Of a stretch of DNA of 64,000 nt, positions 33,808-47,300 are shown one piece after another. The DNA is taken from positions 558,001 through 622,000 of the forward strand of contig VSJF01000002.1 of NCBI GenBank assembly GCA_009739215.1, read 5' to 3'. The notes under the pieces are model-generated. The model searched no databases and was not told the DNA's origin. It saw nothing but the letters and a program-made list of their open reading frames with translations. The DNA is from Floccularia luteovirens. Its lineage: Eukaryota > Basidiomycota > Agaricomycetes > Agaricales > Squamanitaceae. Positions within the stretch are counted from its first letter, which is position 1. Every line of letters starts with the position of its first letter. A program made the position numbers and the translations under genes.

Positions 33808-34529
33808 GTTCAATAAATTTATGTGATTGAGTCAAAATGTTAAGAAAACACTTCTTATATCTTTATTTTAGCCCCTTCAAAACTTTAGACAGGCCGCGCA
33901 TCACGACATACCAAGTTAAATATATCTGATGGAATTAAAGCCCATATTCATCCGGTTATAATTATAGCGCTTCTAGCTATATCGTTCCTGTATTTTCCCT
34001 GTAACGTCACTTGTTTGTGTTAAGCATGTAATTGAATGCATGGGCTTATATTAACCTCCCAATATCCAATATCCAATATCAATATCCAATACTTAGCTGC
34101 AGTTGACTCAAGTTAGAATGGGTGAGCACGAGGCCAGATCACTAAAAATAACTTCAATGTAACACTTTTTAAACGGATATAAAAAAAATTTTTTTAAACA
34201 CTTTTTAATTGATGAGGCATCAGAAGTCTCCAGCGTGGAGATTTAAGTAATCAAAATTATTGTGTACGTACAAAGTAGTAGCGACCATATTCAATGTAGA
34301 ACAACAATCACAAGCTTGTTTTCAGAGCGAAGGAAAAAATGTCAGAAAAAGAATCGGTTCCAATACATCATATATAGTGCATCTACTTCTCACCTGCCAT
34401 AAAACATTCCATAGCACATCATATAAAGACCTGTGATAGAAAGAAATTCGAGCTGCAGGGCTCTCGGATACAGGCTAACCACCATGAATAATACAACGGT
34501 GCCATTTCCCAGCCTGACCCCTCAAGACA
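33808..34529. other. intergenic, 5' flank of copy 3
   Basis: AT-rich, without a supported gene. Contains the short tandem repeat listed at 34060-34091. Confidence 0.5.
34060..34091. repeat. (AATATCC)n short tandem repeat
   Basis: Four to five imperfect copies of AATATCC, one of them shortened to AATATC. Confidence 0.8.
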
Positions 34530-35884
34530 TCATATCCCTTTGTATGTAAAAATAGAAAGCTCTAACTCAATCGAATTAGAAGACGTCAATTTTGGCAACG
34601 CGCCACGTATTGCGGCGGCTTTCCGTTTGTTCCACTCATCGCTTCCGTGAAATATCGGCTCCCCAGAAAGATAACTAAGCTTTACGATAAATTTAACGGT
34701 TCGCAGCGCCGTGAGCTGTTGAGCTCCTAGTATCTCATCTAGTTCATGCCAATCGAATCCAAGCGGAAACCCTTCTTCAGGCAACCCTCCGAAATCCATT
34801 ATACAGGTGACTGTATCGAGTTTGGGGAGATTCGCATGTCTCAATATGTGACATAATGCAAATGTTGTGTCATCTGGATAAAGACGGGTTTGGAGTGTGA
34901 TAGTCCTTAATTGAGGTACGTTGTTCAGATTAATGTGGCCGAGCATTTCTGGAGGCGCTGTAGAATCATAAGTAAATATGAGGCCGATATATGCTGTGCA
35001 GAAAGGCGTGTGCACTTACGATTGCTGTATACGCTAAAGATAGTAAGATTCCGAAGAGTGCTACTAACATTAAGCAGCATCTCAACTATTGCATTGATGT
35101 CCTCGGCCGAGTAAATGTCTGCCGAAAACGACTGCAGTTCCGAGAAGTCCATATATCTCCGATTTATTTTTGCAGTTTTGACAAGTTTTTGTAGAGTTTG
35201 TCCCATGAAAGTACTAATTTTGAGTGAAGCGATCCGCGCCTGGGGATAAAGGTGTGATTCAATCATTTCTTCTGCTGGTTCCTCGTTGCTCCCATTAATC
35301 CCAATTGTCCTAAGTTCGAGCTCCTTCAATGAAGAACCTGCGGTGAAAAGATCGAGAGGAACCTTGTTCAGATTCCAAAGGCGAAGATTGGTTAGGTATT
35401 CCGACTTGATGATACCTATTATCGAAGCTTGTAGATCATGCCCGAGTTCAGCCCAACCCATGCCAGGCAAGAACCCATAGTGGAACCCAAAATTGAATGA
35501 CCTCAGAAGGGGAAGTGCTCTGAACAAACGAGGGACACTCTCGTCATTAATGATCCACTTTGAAGTCTTCCAATAATGGGCCTCCAGTGTAACATTACGA
35601 ACAGATTGCGAGATGCCCGGGTTGGACTCAATAAGATTTGTAAGGCTTTGTACGCGCTCTCGTCGAATTTCATCATCCCCTTGAATGTGTCGTGGGTAGA
35701 GGTCAAGGGTTGCGAATTTATGTCTCCTAGCGCAATGAAGAAGCTCATAAGAAGCAAGAGAGCAAGAATTCAAGGCAGCTCGACATATAGCATTTTCATC
35801 ACCAGATTCTTTCTCCAGTCCATATCCTAGCTCGTCGATAATCGCTTGTTTGATCTCCTGTGGTACAAAAAGACCCTCGTTCAT
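34530..35884 (-). CDS. F-box-like leucine-rich protein
   Basis: Two exons, 35020-35884 and 34530-34957, close to 430 aa. The start is the ATG at 35884; a GTG a few codons upstream is not used. The N terminus reads VPQEIKQAIIDELGY followed by CSLASYELLHCARRHKFATL, the agaric pattern in which an F-box-like LPxELxxxIIDxL is followed by a CSLVSxxxLxxAR segment. The rest has leucine-rich units (LTNLRLWNLNKVPLDL, LKELELRTIGI, LRNLTIFSVYS, LRTITLQTRLY). The family is large and variable in Agaricomycetes, and SCF adaptor function is assumed from the N terminus only. It sits between dioxygenase copies 3 and 4, so the array is interrupted rather than strictly tandem. Confidence 0.8.
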
Positions 35885-36406
35885 GGATGGGGCGTGTAGT
35901 ATCACTGTGTGGTCTCATGGTTCTATTGATATGTTAGATATAGTATCCACTACAATATCCGTTCCCTTTTGAGCGACTCCAACTGTCGGCCCAAGAGCTT
36001 CTTGGTATAAAAATTGAAGCGGATTCCTTGATGGAAAGAATGGGTGTGAGATGTTGTATGGGCTGTTGTGATAGATGGGAAACAAAGTGCGGCTGTATAT
36101 ATATTTGTGATATTATACACATCGGTGTGAGCATTATGATCATATGAGGTAATGTCAACACTACCTGCTTGACATCAATCGCATGCTCACAAGGAGACAT
36201 AGCGGAATCCATATCTATAAGTTACACGTTTCCCTTTCTAAGGATGGGTCAACTGAGGGCCAGTGTCAGTGAATGGTGGACGAGTTATTTGGTTGTGTAT
36301 TATTCAGATGGCTTAAGGCTTAGAGTTGTAGTTCCATTTACAGAAAGAAAATAACAATGACAAAATATCTGCTCGCCGTCAAACGCTTTACATGACGCTC
36401 TTCGCC
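35885..36406. other. intergenic
   Basis: 5' flank of the F-box-like gene and 3' flank of copy 4. At 36287-36312 the text TTGTGTATTATTCAGATGGCTTA resembles 26329-26350 and 30924-30946, flanks of the other copies, so short flank homology extends here. Confidence 0.5.
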
Positions 36407-38641
36407 TCATAAGCCTAGCTGTGGTCGACCAGCAGCCTTAAGGTGCTCATTGACATCATCTAATTTGTCCGTGAATCGGTCCTTCAAAGCAGTCCACATT
36501 TTGCGATCGTGTACTATTAAAAAGTGTCAGTTTTGGTATGCAATGCAATTCACTGGGGCAGATAGACTGACGATATAACTTCCCCGACCGTTTTATGGCG
36601 TAGTCGGTCACCGTTGTAGGCGCACCTGGCTCAATCATGAACACTAATTAAGAATACAATCAACCAACAGAGAATTACATTATGAACAAGAAACCTACAG
36701 AGCGTGTCTTCAAAAATAACCATTGGCTGCAATTCGGCTTCTGATGCCAGCTCAAACATATCATTGGTCACTAGAGTTGTCTATAAGCTAGATTTTGTCG
36801 ATGATGGTCATAAGACACTCACCCCCATGTGGGGAAAATACAGAGTCTAAATTTGCTCCACCTTACAGACAAATGCGTTAGTAGGTATAAATAGGACAAA
36901 GCCGATGATACATTACCTGGCTGGTAGCCATAATCCCCATGCCCATACCCCCCGAGTATCACACCCACAAATTCAGAACAACCATTGCGATGGAAGTACT
37001 GCTCAGGTCTATTCAGGGATTGTAATCAACTCAAAGAAACATCTCCGCTCACGGCTGGTCTAAATGTATTCGACACATCCCATCTTTTACCGATAACCAT
37101 GAAATCAAACAATGAAATATGTGGCTGCTTCGACTTCGCGGTAAGGACACAGAAGATCGACGAGTCGAGGTGATCTTTGGATATACTCCCGACATAGACA
37201 AACTTTTCCATGTCATATTTGTAGGGGGCATGGCTACCCGGAGCACCCAATAAGTATTGACATTATATTGAGTATTTCGTACTTACTTTCCATGCCAAGC
37301 AACCACGTCGAATGGAGTGTGATCTTGGATACAAAGGTGTAGCTGTCCAGAGATCCTGTAATTTATGTCACTACTTACGTGGGATAAGAGGAATTGGATA
37401 TGTCACTTGTATATTACTACCACAATTTGAGCAAATATGTTTCTGCCAAATGCAATGATCACTCACTGTTCCATTCAGATTGGTCAAGATCAAAGCTTGC
37501 TAGGGGGTATTCAAAGTCTCTAGGGTTAGCCAAACCATGCGAACCTAGTGGCCCAAGATCTGGAAGCTCAAAGTGGGAGCCATATATTTCGTTAACATCT
37601 ATGAGATTGGAAATTAGCACTGAAGATAGTGCTCCGGCTACTCAGTGAGCTTACATCCACGAGCGGGTCCATCTGGAAGAACCACCTTGCATACTATTCA
37701 GCCTTTGATTCATTAGAACAATAAAAGAAATACACACCTTGAACTTGATACCGCGCTGGATAACACAAAACTCTCCAGGCTTCACCATCAGCCTAAGCGA
37801 AAAGGTCAAGTACAGATCATCTCACAACATGTTATGGGGCTCACTTTCCCATCTCAGTTTGGATGTCCAAACGACCCTGCTGGGGTACAATCAGCATATC
37901 ACCGTCGTTATTGCTGAAGGCTCTTTTGTCCATGGATGTGTTGGCAAGATATATACCGATTGAAAGCCCTTCCCGTAAAGTAGGGTCTCCATTCCCAGCA
38001 AGTGTTTTCAAACCGTCAATAAAGTCAACCCTCTCTGAATCAGAAGGGGTTTTAAACGGGTGCCAACTAAGCGAACCCGGGCTGACATGAACCTTGGGAT
38101 TAATTGGGAGGAAGCAGGATTCAGTCTGGTATTTTTGGTTAGATAATAGATGGGTCTTGTATGTATTTTGCGGCGTACATCTGGGTTGTCTGGTAGTCTA
38201 GTAAACCCCGAGTGTGCGACAGATGGTCGAATACGATATAAAAAGCTATGAGATGCCAGCGTTAGTACTTGTCAAATGGCTGGTTCACTATGTGGCACTT
38301 ACGCACTCAAACTCTGAGCTCGAGGAGAAACAAACGGCGATCCAGTTACCTATGAATCACAATACTGTTAACGTGGTGTCCTGGCACATATCTATTTGGA
38401 CTTGCTCCTTCCATATATAAACCAAATTTGTTTTTCTGTGGCATATTCTGGCCATTAGGGAGGACACCTGGCCAATATCAGATATTCAGTACCATTTAAT
38501 GCACTAACATGGGATGATGTAGTACAATGCCTCGGTTGCAAATGAATTGCCGAACCCTACTTGGTATTGATAGGGATCTTTCTCAGAGATTTCCGTCGAG
38601 AAAGATCCTGGGGCGGTTGCACTGATCGCTGCGGGAGGCAT
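36407..38641 (-). CDS. homogentisate 1,2-dioxygenase copy 4, unusual intron 1
   Basis: Same exon plan, including the microexon (TAATATACAA on the minus strand) and ligand motifs [10 protein letters not shown] and FSPHG. Two oddities are seen. First, the normal intron 1 donor after GCATT would need an acceptor before CCAGGTGTCC, where the sequence is TTGG rather than an AG. A frame-preserving alternative is the donor GTTAGT 19 nt downstream, paired with the acceptor GGCCAG, which adds residues and yields [14 protein letters not shown]. Second, intron 2 begins GCAAGT (a GC-AG intron). The C terminus ends LGL after a frame slip relative to LGYEA in other copies, costing only a few residues. Stop at 36407-36409. 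It groups with copy 3. It could be a working divergent enzyme or an early pseudogene. Confidence 0.72.
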
Positions 38642-39190
38642 GTTTATTGGGTACAATGTTCTCTTCAAGGACTACTCTTTATACTCTTGCATTTTTGTGG
38701 AGTGACCTGCGCTATTTTGACTACTTAGGAGATTCGTACGTTAACCCATTTGCGGGTATATGGTATCGTCATTATCTCAGTTGGATGAAGTAATAGACGA
38801 AAGGATGGTCCACAGTGTGAAGTTGACGGTCTTTTGGTTAGTCTCCCGGGAGGCTAGTATAGGTATAGTAAGTAGTATCACTGGGCAATATCATCGTCAA
38901 GTTCTCTTGACGTTATGATTGGAGTCATTGACTGTTGTGATCAAGCCCGCAGTCTGAATGGCCGTGGGTCACGGTGGGTGACATAAGGCCATGAATTCAA
39001 GGCGATTCGATATATCTGCAGCTGCAGCCTAGTCATCAACAACTGATGTTTTTAAATCTTGAGATACAAAGGAACATGGACCGTAGTTGGTATAGATAAC
39101 GTACATGGTTTCTGTCAATCTGTATTGTGGTCACAAATCTATAGAGCTTAGACTCTAAGTTGTGTAAACACTGTCATCACATGAGCCTGA
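38642..39190. other. divergent intergenic region
   Basis: Promoters of copy 4 (minus) and the SDR-like gene (plus). No other feature recognised. Confidence 0.5.
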
Positions 39191-40758
39191 ATGGTTCTCC
39201 ATATCATCGAAGCGACTGCCTCAAAGTTTTTCCCAACAAGATACACCATACACATCGCTGTTTTCCTGCTGACAGTTCTTATTCTTAGATCGTTCTCACA
39301 AGGAAGAAAAACAAGCCGTGAACGCGACCTACATGCTCGCACAATTCTGGTGACTGTATGTATCTTCCATTCTGGGCTGGACAATGTATAATTTTCTATT
39401 CAAACCACTGAATCCTGGCTTTTGTATGTATAGGGAGGATTTAGCCCTTTTGGTATTACTTTATTGCACGACCTCGCAAAACGAGGAGCACATATAATAG
39501 CACTCACTCCCGACCCGATTGATTCACCACAAGTAACAATCCTAATTTCCCTCCTTCGGGAGACTACCTCAAACAATGAAGTCTACGCTGAACAGTGTGA
39601 CCTGAGCTCCCCTTCCTCTATACGTGCGTTCTGCATGGGATTTTTGAAGGCAGAAGACCAGCGGCTTGACGCAATTTTGTTTGCACACGAGTATCAGCAT
39701 ATCGGATCTCTAAAGATGTTTCGTAGGGGAAAGGGAGGGGTGGAAGCAGAGGATGAAGAAAATGCGAAAGCTCGTGAAGCAGGAACACTCGCTACGTTCC
39801 TCATAATCACTCTTCTCCTCCCAGTACTGTTGGTAGCTCCTGCCGAAAGAGACATTCGTATCATCAACGTCATCAATCCATTTTATGCAGCAGCTGCAGG
39901 ACCATCTTTTTCGGTCTCATCCCATACTCGGAACAGCCAACAACCTCAAGCCAAACGAAAATCCATCTTTCTTCTCGAAGGCACACGCTCACTACGGAAT
40001 ATAATCTTTACTCGGCACCTTCAACGTATCCTTGACGCCCTACCAATTGCTGCTCAAGTACCTAAAACAGAAGATGGTTCTAGCGCCATCCCTGTTGTTA
40101 GCCCGAAGCTTCAAAAGTCAAATATCGTAAGTGTAAGTGTGTCCCCCGGAATTAGTCGGGTGGATACAGTTGCTGCGCTGCTGAACGCAAATTGGACTGT
40201 GGGTTCAGGGTCTTCTTACTTCGGTATCTTTGTGTGAGTGTCATGCCCAAAGTATCTTCTTCCAAACTTTGCGTTAATCCACCCTATCTCGATAGATACA
40301 CACTTCTCCAACCTTTCCTCAGAATATTCACCAAAACGCCGAATTCAGCAATTCAATCTGTGTTGCATGTCTTGTTCCTCCCAACGCCTTTCAAAGTACT
40401 TGCACAAACGACTTTCAAAACAACTTCCAAAACCACTACCAGCCCGAATAACGACCCCAAATCTTTGGAAATGCCCGAAGAGGTACTTAAACCAGGGGCT
40501 CTGTACGCTGAATGTGCAGTTGTCAACCTTGCAGTTCCTTCTCCGCCAGAGGAGTCTGGGAGGGATAAAGATGCAGGTGAAAAAGGGAAGGGGAAGGAAC
40601 AGGAGACAATGAACCTTCCTGATGACGGAGAGTATGGTGGGGAATTGGCTGGGAGGCTGGTATGGGAGGCTTGTGAAGAAGCACTTAAGCTTTGGGAAAA
40701 GGAGAATCCCAATCCCGTCGCCGAGGATAATGCAAAACCTCAGGATGCAGGGAAATAG
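39191..40758 (+). CDS. membrane-anchored short-chain-dehydrogenase-like protein
   Basis: Three exons (39191-39355, 39434-40233, 40296-40758) close to 475 aa. An N-terminal hydrophobic segment (IHIAVFLLTVLILRSF, about residues 20-35) would anchor it in a membrane. The Rossmann start ILVTGGFSPFGITLLHDLAKRGAHIIAL (about 52-79; TGGFSPFG is the dinucleotide loop) and a CDLSSPSSI motif support an SDR fold. The usual catalytic YxxxK is not visible: after the IRIINV strand comes NPFYAAAAGP. It may therefore bind a nucleotide without classical SDR chemistry. The C-terminal third is Lys/Glu-rich with a conserved-looking end (LAGRLVWEACEEALKLWE). The two domains are joined by an intron whose phase fits exactly. 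Substrate and compartment are unknown; the endoplasmic reticulum or mitochondrial outer membrane are guesses. Confidence 0.75.
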
Positions 40759-41388
40759 CTTTCCTGTTGGTGTATAAGGACTAGTAGATATGCGATATCT
40801 TAGAATAGAAAATAATTAATCACCACTATCCATTTGACCGAATCTCATATTCTGAAGAAAGATCCATTGTAACAAATAAGAAATTTAAACAAGTCTAAGT
40901 ATGACATGCATATGTATGAGGGTAACGGGAAACCAGCAGAGACAAGGAGTGGGTAATATTAATCGCAAAATTAACGACTGAGGTTTTTCTTATGGGACAA
41001 AAAAAAGTAAAGTAAAAAAATGAACAAAAGATTGTCCAATGAGTACAGGAGAGTACTGCATGTGTGTATGTAATAAACGAGTGAGGATGAGATGGTCTGT
41101 TAAGGTTGTATTGTTACCGGTTGAACCTAGTCCATGATATAAAGAGAGAGTCAAGTCCATTTACGCAGGACACATCATTTTATATGATGATATCACCGCC
41201 AATGGAATACATATATACCGTAACGGAGGGAATGGGAGGGTACTCCACATTCTTTTGGGGGGCATAGAACATCCCTAATGGAAGGCGGGATGAATGTTGT
41301 GGGGTTGGGTTACGTATCAGCGATGGAGGGTCTAAGTTCGGTCCGTGGACGAGCTCGGTCGGTCAATGAAATGGGAATGAGTTGACGT
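40759..41388. other. convergent intergenic region
   Basis: 3' flanks of the SDR-like and RhoGAP genes. No gene, RNA or repeat recognised. Confidence 0.5.
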
Positions 41389-44300
41389 TCATAATGATGA
41401 CAGTTCGAGGTTAAAACCTTTTGGTGACGAAGGTAAATGCTGGCGCATGGTCAGGTCATTTTCACCTACTCCCGCTGATTCTTCCTCCTCTTCGACCAAC
41501 TCTCCTTCTCCTTCATCTTCATCCTCGTCCTCCTCAAGAATCGGGGAATCAAGTTCTTCATCATCCGATGAATGTGCGGCTTCTTGATCCACCTCGTCGA
41601 AGATAACATGGAACTAAAAGAATGAGATAGACAACCAATTAGTTTTTTCTGTCTGGTATATATAAACCACCACTAACATGCGTGATCAAAGCCTTAACAA
41701 GCTTATTCGTGTGTCCCATGTTGGACAATATCATTGCAAAGTCGTTCTGAGGTGCTCTCAGCAGATTTGGGCTGAACACGATGGCAAGTGCTTCTGCTGT
41801 CATATGATTGTGTTCCTCGAAATCTGTTACCCTAAATTGTTAAATCAGCATTCATACCCTCAATGTTCCTATCAATTTCAAAAAAACCCACTTGTCCAGA
41901 TGCTCCGAAACTCTACGTAATAGGTCAAAATGAGCTTGAGGAAGAGCCTGGACCACGTTCCGGATAATACGCAAACGCTCATCAAGGTTCTCAATTCCTG
42001 CCAAAGAACGAAGGTTTATATGTACGTATACCAATAAAGTATAAACAGGACTTACGCATTGCTGACATGATTTCATAATATGAGGAGGGAGGGAAGACTG
42101 GTTCTGGGAGGACTCTGAACCAAGACTTCACTAGGTCACACACTGCATGGATGTCTGTTGTACTCTGTATTGGCGAGTCTCCTACAGAATAACAAGGTCA
42201 ATATTTAACATCCATCAGGTTCACTGACTGAACAAACTTACCTTTGTTGTATGCCTCCTTGAGAGCATTAATTTCTGAGGTGGCGCCGGCGATACGGTCT
42301 GAAAACATAGCTTAATCTATGAAATCACATCTGCGAAGAAAAAGACTTCTTACATATTCCAACTTCGGTGAGACCGCGAGACTCCACCTCTGAGAGACAT
42401 TCTTCAATGATCTTTGGGACAGTGCCTGGAGGGATCTCGTTACTTCCCATTTCTCTTCTTAACAAAAAGTCCAATTCGACACCAAACACTATAAAGAGAA
42501 CAATCAGGAACTTTAAACATATGTGTATGAAATGAGTACGACTGACCAGCCTTTGGATCCCTGGATGCAGTGATAGGATGATCATGAATATGGTCCGATA
42601 TCTGGGGTTTCGGCGAGTTTCCTAGGTAAGTTAACCGTCTTTTCGCCGCCATCTTCGTAACACGAGATATAGTATCAAGCCACTTGGTCATTTCACGTCT
42701 GTTCATAGCCTGCAAAAGATAATGGCCACCATCCTCGGTATCAAGTTGGAAGGTATATGAACGTTCATTATTAATAAACTGCACCACCCGAGCATCCATC
42801 ACACTCAGCACCAACGCTGGCTTTCCAGACGGCACGAAATCCAATTCTGCGGCGGACTTCTTTAGATTATTGGAATGAACTGAATCAGATCCGAATGCAG
42901 TGGAGATGGGTCTCATGAAGTTCAAAAAGGCAGACATGCTCTTCTTGTTCCGGTGCTGCTTCTGCGTAACTAGAGGTACCTTCCTGGCTCGCATCGCTCG
43001 ATTTAGAAGGTCGTCTCGCCTTTCATACTTGGTCTGCTCGTGTAGCTTCTCCTTCTGCATTCTGCTACGCAGGTTCTTGTCACGTCGGTTCTTTTCAATT
43101 TGGAAAGTGATCAACCGGTTAAAGGGACGGATTATCTTCTTCGCCGAAGCAGGTCCGTTTGCAGTGGAATAAACTGCCTCACGGGATGCTTCTTCTTTAA
43201 TGCCACGATGGTCGAACTGAAGATAGAGAACCTCTTTTTCTACATTGTTCAGGCGCTCAAACCCTCGTCTGATGGCTTCATCAGATTGCACAAACTTGCG
43301 GGCGGACGGTAAAGAAGAGGCTTTAGCGATCAAATTACATATTTGCCTATACAAAGATAAAAGCAACCATCAATACTACAACACGCGCATGCATGCTGGG
43401 GTGAACCCTACCTGCGTTTTTCCAGATTGACAAGACTCTGACCGTCCTGTGATGGCGGCTCAATAGTATCAGGCGATGCAATTATTTCGAGCATCCGTTC
43501 CAAAAGCCAACCCATATCGACAGCCAATGATTCTCGAGAAACTACAGATTGAACATAAGGTCGTTTTAGCAACGTGCTCAAAGCGTCGCATTGGCATCCG
43601 CGGCTGAGTGCAACACCTTGCCATGCTCGTTGATGTAGCCGGCTTTCAACACTCAGAATAGCAGATGTTGTCACCGCTTCAACAAAAGAACGCACGCAGG
43701 GCTGGTCTACAGATCGACCGGGTCCATTTGTCTCCGAGTTACGCAGACGGGCGACTTCAATAGCCTGTAAAATAAGTTCCATTCGTGCCTGTCGTGCGCG
43801 AATCCCCAACCGTGGTGCGACAATTTTCGAAACTAGCCACTTCCGTACAATACTGTACGCTCTGATACAACTGCGCACACCTGGGGGCAATAACCGATAT
43901 AGAGTGTCTTGACCGAGCTCAGATATCATCGAAGATGGTTCCACTTCTTGAATTTGTGAATACATAGTTTGGACTTCTATATTTTCGTCGCTGCTGGTTA
44001 TGTCACGAACCGTAAACCAGCCTGTACGATCAGCAGATTGAACCTCGAGTAGGTCTGCAGTGATGTATAGATCCTAAGATGTTTGTGATAAGTTATTACT
44101 GATCCACAAGGGCGAAATAGTTTAATACACACCTCCTCAGTGACATTGCTAAATGCGGCAAAAGCCATGCCATCCAAATTATCGACGAAAGCCTCTGGGT
44201 CCATATTATCCAAATCTGGGGGCTCTCTGCTTACAACATTGCGCATGCGGACTTCATTCCCGTTCGTGCTAGGCTTCTGATGATGATGACCCCGTGGAAT

Positions 44301-47300
44301 CGTTGGCCTCATGATCTGGGATTTGAAAGTGGTGTGCAATGTCTGTTTCACTTGCATTAAAGATTTCCATGCTTGTTGAACAACAGGGTCCTGGAAGCCT
44401 TCTGAACTGTAGATCATATGGTCAGACGGGCTGTCCAGGAACGTTTTCACGGCAGTGTGTAATTGTGTATCATCCAATATATCTTGGGCACCACCGCCAT
44501 GTGTAAGCCACTCTTTCATCGTCTCGAAAACCTCGTTACGGAAACTCGTTACACTTAGATATTCCGATACAGGCGGGGATGAATGCGTAGGTTGAGCGGT
44601 GATATACAATTTTCGCAGGAGCTAGGAGTTAGCATGATATCAGCCTAGCACTACAGACGAATATCGAGAGGACTTGCCTCAAAGAATACAATAGGTGTAA
44701 CAAAGCTGCGAAACACGGTCCACCAAATTTTAGCAAATTCCGCACGATCAACAACCAATTCACGGGTCATTCCTTCCCGAAGAGACATTTCCCCATTATC
44801 GTCAGCTACAGAGACCGAGATATTGCGAAGGCCATGAACAAGAATATTGACAAGGTTACTAAGTGTGCCCGCTTGAATTACTACACGGAGGGGAGGTTCG
44901 GATGATGGTTCAGAGGTAATGAAGTCCTGACGCTGGGAGACAGAAGGCAAAGAGCTACGACGTGCTACACTGGTCTTACGATCCAGACCATGCGATGAGC
45001 TCGGCTTTACTCGAATAGACGGAATACGGCCCAATGTTTTTTCAGTAGGTGAATCCATGACAGAACTGGTAGGACGAGACGGCGCCCGCGAGGATGGTGT
45101 AGATTCCAGGCCTGAATTCTGAACAACAAGAAGTAGATCACCATTATAAACTGATATTACTGTTCCTCCAGAACCAAGAATGGCTTGTTTTGTCTTATCT
45201 CGCATCATGTTAGGGCGTTGGAGAGCTCGACGTTCATCCACTCCCATTTGTGCATCAAACCAGCGATGGAGCTGTACCTCAGATACATCGCTATCCACGC
45301 GCCCCCGAGTAAGCTGGGCCCGATCAAGTAGAGTAATTGTTGGTAATGCCTCGGGGAATAACAAGGGGATTAACGATGTCTGATGCGAGTGAGGGGTTAC
45401 AGACTTTGTCCAGAAGTGAGGCTCGAACAGCCCTTTACGACGAGGCTCGGCAGCAAGGGATAGAGACATAAAATTTTCCACTCTGTGACTACGCCTTAGC
45501 TTTACGGATAGATCCTTTGAAAGGTATACCCACCTTTGGAATTTACTTGACAAGGTTCCAAATCCTCCACCTTCAGTAGATACCATTTGCCAATATACAA
45601 TCAATTTCCGAACATCTTCATCCATTTCAGGTTCTTCAGGGCCAGTACGTATTGGTCGACACAGAGAGAATATCATATGGAATTCATCGAACAGACGTTT
45701 AGCATTCTCCAAGGGAGGGATTTGAATCATTTCACTGTCGCTGTCGCCTCTTGCCTTGTCCAATTCTTCGTTCAACCGGAATTTTACATCACCACCCCAA
45801 GGCGTAATGCGCGATTCCTTCACTTCAGACTGGTCATCATTGTTAACCCACGCCTCGATAGCAGCAATAGCCTGAGGGTCAACTCTCTTCCACGCTCGTT
45901 CAAGACGTGCTACAGGTCTAGAGCTTAGCGCAGCAGATATAGCCTTCCATGAGAACTCGTCTCCAGAGATCCTGCAGAGTTCTGCTACCCTCGCCCATAT
46001 TGAAATCACCTCAGACCTCGAGTATGTCCGTGACGTAGGTGCAACAGTTCGTTCATCAGATTTCCGGAAGGCAGATGATTGGAGATTTACTGGAGTTCCA
46101 GATGTATCTGAGCCCAGAATTTGAAGGATTATAAACTTTGTTAACCAATGAGGTTGGTCATCGCTTCCAAACAAGGCCGAAATGGGTGTAGGTTGAGCGC
46201 CCCCTGTTTCCGTACCTAGGATCAGCTCCGGAGTCAAGGGCTCATTTATGTTGTCTATTATAGATCGATGGAACACCGTCAAGCTTTGGGATATGAGATG
46301 AGGGTCAAGGAACATGAGAACTTCGCGGGAAAGACCCTCCTCTTTCAAAGCATTCCAAGGTGACCAGATCACTGATGCAGAATCTGGATGAAGATTGTGT
46401 TGGGTTTCGGGTATGCGAAGTTCCGTTGATTGTTTTGCGCGGGATGGAGAACTCAGAACTGGATTTGGCTCTTTCAGAGCTTCCATTAGCGATACCATTT
46501 TGTCTGCTTCCTCCGGTCGAGGAGAGAAAGTGTTGAAGTTTGGCGACAACGAATCCTGAACTGGGAAAGGATGAGCTGATACAGCAGAAGACATCCCCGA
46601 TGCCATGTTGATAGGTACAGGCTCAATGTCGACATCCGGAATTGTGTCGTTCTTCCAATCCTTCCAGGCAGTGGCGTCGATTGGAATAGCGTGGTATTTG
46701 AGATATTCCTTAGCCATCCAGATGACTCGAGACCTTTCAGCCTCCTTCACGCTATTGTCGGCTCCACTTATGAGATAGGAACAGCAGCGAGTGAATTCGG
46801 CCTCGAAAGCATTTCTACCAACAAGCAACGGTAATGACAGAATGATGGACGACGCAAACTCAGTCCACTCTTCCATACGAATCTGTTTTGGTTCGGTTGG
46901 TGGAGTTTCTTGGTCTTCAGAGGTATTACGAGAGAATGTCGTAGCAAAGACAGTTTCATGTGTAAGAGCTTCGAAAGTCCCCTTTCCGATCTGGCCATTG
47001 TTACCATGGATTAAATCAGGATGTGTTCTTCGTCCCCAAAATGCTCTTCGTTTCCTTCCCATTGACCCGCCCTCTCCTCTATCCTTCGATTTTCTGGACG
47101 TTCTTAAGCCTCCTTCCCAATCCTCTGCTATCCTTGTATCTCCTTCCAGTTCATCTTCCTGAGAAGGAGGTACCAGCCCTGTTGGAAAAAGTTCCTTGAT
47201 GCCTGCAGCTCTGTCACTAGGAGGCTTATAGAAATACATTTTCGATCCCTTCAATTCTAGTTTATAAGGTTTCCAGCCTTTGGACAATGTTGAGTGGTGG

